This document shows positions 15,480-22,596 of a DNA stretch of 38,051 bases, in pieces (the first letter of the stretch is position 1; every line of letters begins with the position of its first letter). The stretch comes from Lachnospiraceae bacterium (GTDB taxonomy: Bacteria > Bacillota > Clostridia > Lachnospirales > Lachnospiraceae). The translations under genes were made by a program, and so were the position numbers. The stretch covers positions 1 through 38,051 of the forward strand of contig JAIKZQ010000001.1 in the NCBI GenBank assembly GCA_024682075.1, given 5' to 3'. The notes beneath the pieces are model-generated. The model did not search any database, was not told the origin of the DNA, and worked only from the letters and a program-made list of their open reading frames with translations.

Positions 15480-15923
15480 TCAGTTTCCGTATCTTCTCAT
15501 GTAATCGCTCGTCTCTCCGGAGTAATAACAGATCTGACCTTCACTGGCATATGTCATGCCAAGCTCTCCTCTTGCAACAGCCTCGATCTCGGCAAGATCT
15601 ACGCCGGCCATGATGCGGTTATACTCTGCATCGTTGTGAGAGATCATCGAGCTGAGTTCGGATCTCTTGGCTGTGACGGAACGGTTCATCTCTGTAAGCT
15701 CACTGCGAAGCCTCACATATGATACCATCACATAGGCACATATAGCAAAGGAAACAAGAGCAAGCATTGCGGAAGCGAACACAGGAAGAGAAAATCTCCT
15801 TCTTGAGACCTTTCTCTTAACAGCCTTATGCTCAACGGGACGAACATAAGGTCTCTGTACGGGAGCTTCCTTTCTTACTGCGCTTCCCTGTATGAAATCT
15901 GAATAATTGGTGCGAATTGCCAT
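15480..15923 (-). CDS. ftsL: FtsL-like septum protein
   Basis: 147-aa bitopic protein. The ATG at 15923 has GGGG and AAGGA just upstream and is preferred to a TTG at 15965. The N-terminal cytoplasmic part is basic (KAVKRKVSRRRF, residues ~34-45). One membrane helix follows (~47-70), then a short coiled coil (RSELTEMNRSVTAKRSELSSMI, ~73-94) and a juxtamembrane tail with the FtsL/DivIC-like pattern IEAVARGELGMTYA. It sits between rsmH and the class B PBP, exactly where FtsL lies in the dcw cluster. Sequence conservation in this family is low, so the call rests on architecture and position. Confidence 0.85.
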   Translation of the reverse strand: MAIRTNYSDFIQGSAVRKEAPVQRPYVRPVEHKAVKRKVSRRRFSLPVFASAMLALVSFAICAYVMVSYVRLRSELTEMNRSVTAKRSELSSMISHNDAEYNRIMAGVDLAEIEAVARGELGMTYASEGQICYYSGETSDYMRRYGN

Positions 15924-16003
15924 TTCCTTATCCCCTCTCTTTTTTGCGAAGAATCCATTCTTCAAAGAGCCTTTCTTTATCTTTTGTACCCATGATGCAG
16001 CGG

Positions 16004-16933
16004 TCAGCTGTGTTCAAATACCCTTAACTTTGCGCTCCTGGATCTGGGATTTTCTTCGATCTCCTCTTCCGTGGGAGCTACCGGTTTTCTTGTTATGACT
16101 TTTCCCTTTGATATCCTGCCGCATACACACTTGGGAAAATTCGGCGGGCAGATGCAGGGATTTTCAAATCTTCTGAATGCGTTTTTTACTATCCTGTCTT
16201 CCAGTGAATGGAAGGTTATGATGCAGAGCCTTCCGCCGGGATTCAGAAAATCGACCATCTCATCGAGCGATCCCTCAAGCACATCCAGCTCTTCGTTGCA
16301 GGCGATCCTCAGTGCCTGGAATGTCTGCCTGGAAGGATGGCCTGAAGCCCTGAACTTGGCGGGTATCGAATCTCTTATGATGTCGTTCAGTTCAAAGGTG
16401 GTCTCGATCCTCTTGTTCGAGCGGGCCTTTACTATGTTCGATGCTATCTGCGGTGCGAATCTTTCTTCTCCGTAATCCCTTAATATCCTTCTGATCTCCT
16501 CTTCGGGATATTCGTTGACGATCACTGCCGCCGACAGATCTTTTCTCGTGTCCATCCTCATGTCCAGAGGAGCATCGGTGTTGTAGGAAAAACCTCTTTC
16601 GCCGTTATCGAACTGCCAGGAACTGACTCCCAGGTCGAGCAGGATTCCGTCTACTCCGCTTATTCCCATCTCTTTCAGGATCCCTACGGCGTTACGGTAA
16701 TTGGTCCGGATGATGCTCACCTTATCTTCATAAGGCTTAAGTCTTGCTGTTGCCGCCTCGATCGCATCTGCGTCCTGATCCACTCCGTAGAGATGACCGG
16801 TGTCAAGTTTCGAGGCGATTATGGAGGAGTGGCCCGCTCCGCCGAGAGTACCGTCCAGGTATGCACCGTCGGGGCGGACCATCATGTAATCTATTGTTTC
16901 ATTTAACAGTACCGAGATATGTTTGAATTCCAT
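16004..16933 (-). CDS. rsmH: 16S rRNA (cytosine1402-N4)-methyltransferase RsmH
   Basis: AdoMet-dependent methyltransferase, formerly MraW, that modifies C1402 in the ribosomal P site. At 309 aa it matches the family. It starts [14 protein letters not shown], the SAM-binding motif GTLGGAGHS spans ~28-36, [14 protein letters not shown] lies near 100-113, and [14 protein letters not shown] near 245. The cysteine pattern [14 protein letters not shown] is near the C terminus. It follows mraZ by 3 nt, the invariant gene order at the head of the dcw cluster. Confidence 0.98.
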   Translation of the reverse strand: MEFKHISVLLNETIDYMMVRPDGAYLDGTLGGAGHSSIIASKLDTGHLYGVDQDADAIEAATARLKPYEDKVSIIRTNYRNAVGILKEMGISGVDGILLDLGVSSWQFDNGERGFSYNTDAPLDMRMDTRKDLSAAVIVNEYPEEEIRRILRDYGEERFAPQIASNIVKARSNKRIETTFELNDIIRDSIPAKFRASGHPSRQTFQALRIACNEELDVLEGSLDEMVDFLNPGGRLCIITFHSLEDRIVKNAFRRFENPCICPPNFPKCVCGRISKGKVITRKPVAPTEEEIEENPRSRSAKLRVFEHS

Positions 16934-16936
16934 CTG

Positions 16937-17377
16937 TTAAATAATGATTCCCTTTTCGAAAAGACTCTGGGCAGCTTCTTCAGGATTGATATCCTCATTC
17001 TGTGCGTTCCACTTGGCCGTATCCCAGATCTCGGCTCGTCCGTCTGCTGTTCCTACTATCGTTATGTCCTTGGTAAGACCCGCATATGCAATCAGCGTCG
17101 AGGGAACCAGTATCCTTCCGTGATCATCAACCTCCACGGTCGAAGCACCGGCGCCGAAGAATCTTCTGAGTTCACGGACCGTCCTGTCCGCACCGGATAA
17201 TCTCTTTAACTTATCTTCGAATTCGTCCCAGTCATCGTTGGAATAAATGACAAGACATCCGTCCAGACCTTTGGAGATGACAAAAGAATCTCCCAAAACT
17301 GCAGTGAATTTGGAAGGTACTGACATGCGCCCTTTTGCGTCTATGCTTCGGTTGTATTCGCCTATCAGGCCCGTCAT
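16937..17377 (-). CDS. mraZ: Transcriptional regulator MraZ
   Basis: AbrB-like DNA-binding protein of 146 aa that controls the mra/dcw operon. The start at 17377 (MTGLIGEYNRSID) is preferred. The longer version from 17410 would read through the first MraZ box and has no family similarity. It contains the two swapped-hairpin repeats typical of the family, DAKGRMSVPSKF (~12-23) and DDHGRILVPSTL (~88-99). Its ribosome site is AGAGGA. Three GTGGGAAG boxes and a well-formed promoter lie just upstream, consistent with autoregulation. Confidence 0.97.
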   Translation of the reverse strand: MTGLIGEYNRSIDAKGRMSVPSKFTAVLGDSFVISKGLDGCLVIYSNDDWDEFEDKLKRLSGADRTVRELRRFFGAGASTVEVDDHGRILVPSTLIAYAGLTKDITIVGTADGRAEIWDTAKWNAQNEDINPEEAAQSLFEKGIII

Positions 17378-17402
17378 TACGGCATTTCCTCTTTCAGGAT
17401 TC

Positions 17403-17442
17403 CTTCCCACAATTTAGGGTAATTCTTCCCACTTCTTCCCAC
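17403..17442 (-). promoter_or_regulatory. Three MraZ-type operator boxes
   Basis: On the minus strand GTGGGAAG occurs at 17435-17442, 17425-17432 and 17403-17410. The first two are exactly 10 bp apart and the third a further 22 bp, so all lie on about the same face of the helix. MraZ of E. coli and Mycoplasma is known to bind TGGGN repeats separated by 5 nt. The boxes begin around the predicted transcription start and continue into the leader, a natural place for repression. Confidence 0.8.
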
Positions 17443-17452
17443 GAACAAGTAA

Positions 17453-17481
17453 ATAATAACGAAATAATGCGCATTATGCAA
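17453..17481 (-). promoter_or_regulatory. Promoter of the mraZ division operon
   Basis: Minus-strand TTGCAT (17476-17481) and TATTAT (17453-17458) are separated by exactly 17 bp. This predicts a start near 17446, immediately before the first MraZ box. The terminator of lgt lies about 45 bp upstream of the -35, so the division operon is insulated from ychF-lgt. Confidence 0.7.
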
Positions 17482-17525
17482 GGTTTTTCTTAAAAAATTT
17501 AATAATTTGTTTGGGTAAAAAATGA

Positions 17526-17560
17526 CAAAAAAATACCCCCAAAATCTACATTTCGGGGGT
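17526..17560 (-). terminator. Intrinsic terminator after lgt
   Basis: On the minus strand ACCCCCGAAAT-GTAG-ATTTTGGGGGT (17535-17560; one internal mismatch) is followed by ATTTTTTTG. It starts 24 nt after the lgt stop codon and ends the ychF-lgt transcript. Confidence 0.9.
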
Positions 17561-17584
17561 TAGATTTAACAAAGAATACAAGAT

Positions 17585-18493
17585 TTAGTTTTCGGTGGGA
17601 TTTTGTGGGCAAAAATCAATAGATTTCAGTTTTCCCTGCGACATCAGATACCTGATCACCACGTCGGCGATAATGCTACCGACCAGCATTACAAGTGCAA
17701 GAACCTGAGATACGGCAAGGGTTGTACCCGGTATGAAAAGCGTGTCGGTACGTATTCCCTCGATCCAGAACCTGCCAAGTCCGTATCCGGCCATGTATAA
17801 AAGAGCTATCTCTCCGTAGAATCTTCTCAATTTGCTTTGGCCAAAGCAGACCAGCAGCACCACCACTCCGATGTTCCAGAGGCTTTCATAAAGGAACGTG
17901 GGATGAACCTGGATAAAGTTCTCGCCTTCGCCTATATGAGCCATGAGCCCTTCACTGATGTCACGTGTTCTCACCGCAGAGATCGGAAGCCTCATGGCAA
18001 GGACATTATCGGTATATTCGCCGAACACTTCCCTGTTGAAGAAATTGCCCCATCTGCCTATCGCCTGACCCAGGATGAGTCCGGGAACGCAGGTATCAAG
18101 CAGTCTCAGTCCGCTCAGCTTCTTGACGCGGCAGTAAATGAACACCGTCAGGAATGCGGCTATCACTCCGCCGTATATCGCAAGTCCTCCCTGTCTGATA
18201 TTGAAGACCTGAATGAAGTCATTTTTGTAGTAATCCCAGGAAAAGATCACATAATAGATCCTGGCTCCAAGGACTCCGAAAAACACTCCGTAATAGAAGA
18301 AATCCCAGATTATCTCCTTGCTCCATCCCTCGCGCTTGGCGATCCACGCAGCAAGCGAGCCGCCTGCGAACATTCCGAGGACCACGGCAATGGCATAGAG
18401 CTTGATCTCAAAGCCGAACACATTAATGCCCTGTGGAACATTATGAAGATACAGATGTAAATGTGGAAATGATATATCGGTAGGATTCATCAT
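17585..18493 (-). CDS. lgt: Prolipoprotein diacylglyceryl transferase Lgt
   Basis: Integral membrane enzyme of 302 aa that attaches diacylglycerol from phosphatidylglycerol to the lipobox cysteine of prolipoproteins. About seven hydrophobic segments are seen. The Lgt signature GRWGNFFNREVFG is at ~145-157, the YGGVIAA motif near 108-114, and HPTFLYESLWN near 195-205. The start overlaps the ychF stop (ATGATG, two consecutive ATGs), so it is translationally coupled to ychF. A client lipoprotein, the M6-type protease, is encoded about 4 kb away. Confidence 0.96.
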   Translation of the reverse strand: MMNPTDISFPHLHLYLHNVPQGINVFGFEIKLYAIAVVLGMFAGGSLAAWIAKREGWSKEIIWDFFYYGVFFGVLGARIYYVIFSWDYYKNDFIQVFNIRQGGLAIYGGVIAAFLTVFIYCRVKKLSGLRLLDTCVPGLILGQAIGRWGNFFNREVFGEYTDNVLAMRLPISAVRTRDISEGLMAHIGEGENFIQVHPTFLYESLWNIGVVVLLVCFGQSKLRRFYGEIALLYMAGYGLGRFWIEGIRTDTLFIPGTTLAVSQVLALVMLVGSIIADVVIRYLMSQGKLKSIDFCPQNPTEN

Positions 18494-19587
18494 ACATTAA
18501 ACCTGAAGAGGATCACATCTCCGTCCTGAACCACATATTCCTTGCCTTCAATGCGGACAATGCCCTTTTCCTTGGCAGCCGCGATGGAACCGTTATCGAG
18601 AAGATCCTGGAAATTGATGACTTCCGCCTTGATGAAGCCTCTCTCAAAATCAGTATGGATCTTGCCGGCAGCCTGAGGAGCCTTGGTTCCCTTCTTGATC
18701 GTCCATGCGCGGCACTCATCCTCTCCCGCCGTCAGGAAGCTCATGAGTCCGAGAAGGTCATAGCTTGCTCTTACAAGCTTTTCAAGACCGGATTCTTTAA
18801 GTCCGAGTGCATCAAGGAATTCCTTCTTTTCTTCCTCATCAAGTTCGGAGATCTCCTCTTCGGTCCTTGCCGAGATGACAAACACTTCGGAGCCTTCCTT
18901 TGCAGCGAACTCACGGACCTTCTTAACCTGTTCATTGGAAGCACCGTCATCGGCAAGATCACCGTCTTCCACGTTTGCGGCATAGATCACGGGCTTGTCG
19001 GTAAGAAGATTGAACTCCTTGCGGTACTTGATCTCATCTTCATCGTCGGTAACAAGGCTTCTTGCCGCGTTATTAGCTTCAAGATGAGCCTTAAATCTTT
19101 CAAGCAGGTCCAGTTCCTTTGCGGCGGTCTTGTCCATTCTCGCGGTCTTGGCGACCTTTGCGATGCGCTTTTCAAGGACTTCGAGATCCGCAAATATAAG
19201 TTCAAGATTGATGGTCTCGATATCTCTTATGGAATCCACGCTTCCGTCCACATGAATGACATTGTCATCGTCAAAGCATCTTACCACGTGAACGATCGCA
19301 TCAACCTCACGGATATTGGCGAGGAACTGGTTGCCGAGTCCTTCTCCCTTTGACGCACCCTTTACAAGGCCTGCGATGTCAACGAACTCTATGGTCGCGG
19401 GTGTGACTTTCTTCGTATTATAGAGCTGTCCGAGTTTTTCAATCCTCTCATCGGGGACTGCGACAACTCCGACATTGGGATCTATTGTACAGAAAGGAAA
19501 GTTCGCAGCCTGCGCCCCTGCCTTTGTTATCGAATTAAAAAGTGTGCTCTTTCCCACGTTGGGAAGACCGACGATTCCCAGTTTCAT
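18490..19587 (-). CDS. ychF: Redox-regulated ATPase/GTPase YchF (OLA1 family)
   Basis: Obg-family P-loop NTPase of 365 aa, a conserved cytoplasmic protein that binds ribosomes and prefers ATP. G1 motif GLPNVGKST is at 6-14, [11 protein letters not shown] near 31-41, [20 protein letters not shown] near 70-89, and the characteristic C-terminal TGS domain ([14 protein letters not shown], then [15 protein letters not shown]) ends the protein. The ribosome site is AAGGAGAT with 7 nt spacing. It is cotranscribed with lgt. Confidence 0.97.
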   Translation of the reverse strand: MKLGIVGLPNVGKSTLFNSITKAGAQAANFPFCTIDPNVGVVAVPDERIEKLGQLYNTKKVTPATIEFVDIAGLVKGASKGEGLGNQFLANIREVDAIVHVVRCFDDDNVIHVDGSVDSIRDIETINLELIFADLEVLEKRIAKVAKTARMDKTAAKELDLLERFKAHLEANNAARSLVTDDEDEIKYRKEFNLLTDKPVIYAANVEDGDLADDGASNEQVKKVREFAAKEGSEVFVISARTEEEISELDEEEKKEFLDALGLKESGLEKLVRASYDLLGLMSFLTAGEDECRAWTIKKGTKAPQAAGKIHTDFERGFIKAEVINFQDLLDNGSIAAAKEKGIVRIEGKEYVVQDGDVILFRFNV

Positions 19588-19669
19588 TTTTATATCTCCT
19601 TAAAATTCCGATATGCACGGATAATTCATTATGTCCCCGTTTAACCCCGGCAGGTTTTTCCACGGCGTT

Positions 19670-19723
19670 AAAAGAAGCCCCAAATCAGCAATGAGACATT
19701 TTACACTAATGGGGGCTTCTTTT
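19670..19723 (-). terminator. Long-loop stem after the 716-aa gene
   Basis: Perfect 12-bp arms (AAAAGAAGCCCC / GGGGCTTCTTTT) enclose a 30-nt loop that itself contains a small hairpin (AATG-TCT-CATT). It lies about 35 nt after the 716-aa gene stop and upstream of the ychF leader. The symmetric A/T flanks allow termination in both directions. The rest of 19588-19758 shows only the ychF ribosome site and an uncertain -10-like CATAAT. Confidence 0.6.
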
Positions 19724-19758
19724 CAATGATATGAAGATTTCAATAAAATGCAATGAGC

Positions 19759-21909
19759 TTATACCGGCAGTGGCACTTCGCCCTTGATAATTTCGGCAAG
19801 AGTGGCATCAATACTTTTCCAGTCTTCCTCGGTACATGATCCAAAATCCTTCACCAGCATGCTGTATTTTTCTCCAGCAGCACAGTTTCGTACATTCATA
19901 ACGCCTATCGATGTATCTGCATAAAGATTGCCTGTTTCATCTCTATATACCCGATTTACACGGATATCCGGCTCATGTATCTCATAAATGTTCCTGGGAG
20001 GAAATACAAAAGGAAGTAATTGTTCAACGCGAGACAGTCCTTCATCAATACTATCGGGTTTATTGTCCTCACCACCGGTAATATCAGACCAAAAGTCACC
20101 ATTCTTTAACACTGCGAAATATAGTGAAATTCCCGTCGGTAGTATAATAAGGCCATTCCCATCCAAGCCTTTCTCAAAAGTAATGCTCTCCTTCGACTTG
20201 GCATCGATAAAATCTGTATAGCAAAAATTCTTTACCCCCAGCCATTTGCAAATAGTATTCAGGTATTGCTCTGTGATCTCACGAATTGTTCCGGATGATA
20301 ACGATTTACCATCCCAACACTCCACAAGAACATCCAAATGGGATACATTCACAAGATCATCAGGTTTAAAGCCATTTCGGGACGCCAAAAGCTTTCCAAA
20401 GTCTATCCACTGCAAAGTACACTGATGCTTATTGCTATGGGCACTCATGTACCAGTCCGAAGTGATCTTTTCGGGATAGGATTCACGCAAGGAGCGCATA
20501 TCCCACACACACGGTTTGATAAAAGGAAGACCCGAAACAAACCTGTATCCCCAGGGATCAGATTCACCGCCGCACGCACTAATGATATCTTTGATATGCT
20601 GATACGAAATCTCTGCATACAGCCAGCCGGTCGGATTAAATTCATATGTATATTTACATTTAGCAGGATTAAAGAATCCGACAGCCTCCCATCCTCTTCC
20701 CCGTATAAACTCTTCCGTATCTTCATCCAAGCTGTTTAATCTTCCGATAACATCTTCATTCTCTGCCCATTCATATAAAGCAGCGATTCCCGTTCCTGTC
20801 CCTTTATATAACGATGCAAGGAAATCGGGATCGGTCCATTCAACATTATCAAAAGCCTTCCTCGGCAAAGAAAGAAAATATCCCAGAAATTTTGCAAACC
20901 GCTTACGTAAAACTTTGTCATCGGAAACCATAAGTCCTGCAAACCAATCGCAGAAACAATGATAGTATTCCAATGCATCATCATTCTTAAAACAACAAGG
21001 CTTCGTCCAATGAACTCCGGTCCGAAGCAGCACAGCGGTGCCTAAATCTGTGAATTTACCAACCAGATGCTCTTCAAAGAAAAGGCCATAACTGCTATCG
21101 CTCAGCTTAAACACCGCAGAAGAAGCTTCACCTCCCATTGTGGCATCAACGGGAAATCTGACATCGCACCCGCCAAGACAGATAGTATGGAAGTCGATTG
21201 TATTTCTCACCGCATCTCTTATGAAATCTCCCAACTCCTTACGGTCATATAACATCAAAAAATGACAGACAAAGTATATACAATCCGCATCAAAGCCAGG
21301 TTCACCGGCAAGAACGTAAAGCAGACACAAAAGTTCTCCCCATTCCAAACCATTCAAGGCAGTACCAAGTTCATCACGGGTACCGGCGAATAAGAACCGT
21401 CTCTTATCCTCATCCGCACACTTACATCTGCCGTAAAAACCGGGGAACAATCCGGAAATCCTGACAAAAACAGAATCATTGATCATGCATAAAGTATGCT
21501 TAATCTCAGGTAATTCTTCCAGAATAAACGGAACGTACAGAAGATCATCATGCTTTCCTTTAAGTACAGATAGTAATTCACTTCTGTCCTCAGTCAACCC
21601 GAAATACCATCTATTATCGTGCCGGCGCAAAATGCCCTGAAAAATATCCTTAAAATCATCAATATTATATTTCACGCCGGAATCTGACAGTTTTAAACCT
21701 ACAGGAAGCTGTTGGTTCTCCTCCACCGGATAGAAAGTAAAATTAGGAAACACGCCAAAATAATCTGTTATCACACCGGGATGCCCCGGGCAAAGTTCAA
21801 TGCCGGTGAACTTATCGCTGATCGAGTCAAACTCATCGGTTGAAACGCATGCCGCATCAGAACTCAGATCAATATAATCCATTCCTTCAACAAAAAATGT
21901 TTCATCCAT
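19759..21909 (-). CDS. Unrecognised 716-aa protein
   Basis: I do not recognise this protein. The ATG at 21909 (MDETFFVEG) is preferred over 21930 because GCAGGAGG lies 11 nt upstream, while the upstream start has no ribosome site. It is acidic and rich in aromatics and cysteine (for example CHCFCDW-like and GRCKCADED segments), without a signal peptide or clear membrane helix, so probably cytoplasmic. Local short patterns include LCPGHPGVITDYFGVFPNF near the N terminus and GWLYAEISYQHIKDII in the middle. The last ~130 residues (ILPTGISLYFAVLKNGDFW onward) look like a separate globular unit. It follows the 189-aa unknown by 63 nt. By eye the DNA is more AT-rich than the surrounding housekeeping genes. 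Confidence 0.75.
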   Translation of the reverse strand: MDETFFVEGMDYIDLSSDAACVSTDEFDSISDKFTGIELCPGHPGVITDYFGVFPNFTFYPVEENQQLPVGLKLSDSGVKYNIDDFKDIFQGILRRHDNRWYFGLTEDRSELLSVLKGKHDDLLYVPFILEELPEIKHTLCMINDSVFVRISGLFPGFYGRCKCADEDKRRFLFAGTRDELGTALNGLEWGELLCLLYVLAGEPGFDADCIYFVCHFLMLYDRKELGDFIRDAVRNTIDFHTICLGGCDVRFPVDATMGGEASSAVFKLSDSSYGLFFEEHLVGKFTDLGTAVLLRTGVHWTKPCCFKNDDALEYYHCFCDWFAGLMVSDDKVLRKRFAKFLGYFLSLPRKAFDNVEWTDPDFLASLYKGTGTGIAALYEWAENEDVIGRLNSLDEDTEEFIRGRGWEAVGFFNPAKCKYTYEFNPTGWLYAEISYQHIKDIISACGGESDPWGYRFVSGLPFIKPCVWDMRSLRESYPEKITSDWYMSAHSNKHQCTLQWIDFGKLLASRNGFKPDDLVNVSHLDVLVECWDGKSLSSGTIREITEQYLNTICKWLGVKNFCYTDFIDAKSKESITFEKGLDGNGLIILPTGISLYFAVLKNGDFWSDITGGEDNKPDSIDEGLSRVEQLLPFVFPPRNIYEIHEPDIRVNRVYRDETGNLYADTSIGVMNVRNCAAGEKYSMLVKDFGSCTEEDWKSIDATLAEIIKGEVPLPV

Positions 21910-21972
21910 AAACAATGACGCCTCCTGCATTGCTCAATTACTTAAGCACACTGATAACAGATTTTAGAATTT

Positions 21973-22542
21973 TTATTTTAACTTATCAAAATAATCATCT
22001 ACAGGATTCAGTTTCCCGAACAGATCCGAACGTGAGTAGGCAGCGCCCAAAACACATACCTGATAGAAGTATTTTTTTATTTTTGACACGTTTTCGTCGT
22101 TTAAAAATGTCTTAAGATAGTCAGATGCATTAACACTATCTTTCTTCATTTTAAGCAGATATTCCGTAAAATACATACTGCATTTTTCCTGTATGGTTGC
22201 CTGCTTAGGTTCCTCAAGCATTAACAGAAACTCCAGCAAGCCCAGAACTGCCTCGTTCGCGGCTTTTTCCCACGCATCATCATCATATGCAGCTAAATTG
22301 GGATCAATCTGTAATTCATCGCCAAATACATCAATGCCGGAAATTTTACATAATTCTTCACGAAGCTCCGAAACACAAGGAACATATGCGCCACTGCACT
22401 GTTTAACAGCATCCCTCCAAAGTTTTTCGATTGACTGAAGAACCATATTATCAGCATTAACGCCGCACGCTTCGCTTACTATAGAATAGAAAACATCATC
22501 ACGAAGTTTCAGCTCATCAAAACATTCCAGTTCTTTGTCCAT
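21973..22542 (-). CDS. Unrecognised 189-aa helical protein
   Basis: Soluble, acidic protein of 189 aa beginning MDKELECFDELKLRDDVFY, mostly predicted helical, with several cysteines and no recognisable motif. The helical segment EAVLGLLEFLLMLEEPKQ (~118-135) could mediate contacts. The ATG at 22542 is preceded by GCAGGAGG with a 12-nt spacing, almost the same leader as the 716-aa gene, so the two were probably evolved or acquired together. It is the first gene of the pair and lies 54 nt downstream of the protease stop codon. Confidence 0.75.
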   Translation of the reverse strand: MDKELECFDELKLRDDVFYSIVSEACGVNADNMVLQSIEKLWRDAVKQCSGAYVPCVSELREELCKISGIDVFGDELQIDPNLAAYDDDAWEKAANEAVLGLLEFLLMLEEPKQATIQEKCSMYFTEYLLKMKKDSVNASDYLKTFLNDENVSKIKKYFYQVCVLGAAYSRSDLFGKLNPVDDYFDKLK

Positions 22543-22596
22543 AATCTTTCTTTACCTCCTGCATGATTCATTTTGTTGATTTTTCTTTTGAAGAAT

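Noticed and set aside
18655..19353. Plus-strand frame of 232 aa opposite ychF
   Set aside because: Shadow frame; YchF is complete and well matched on the minus strand.
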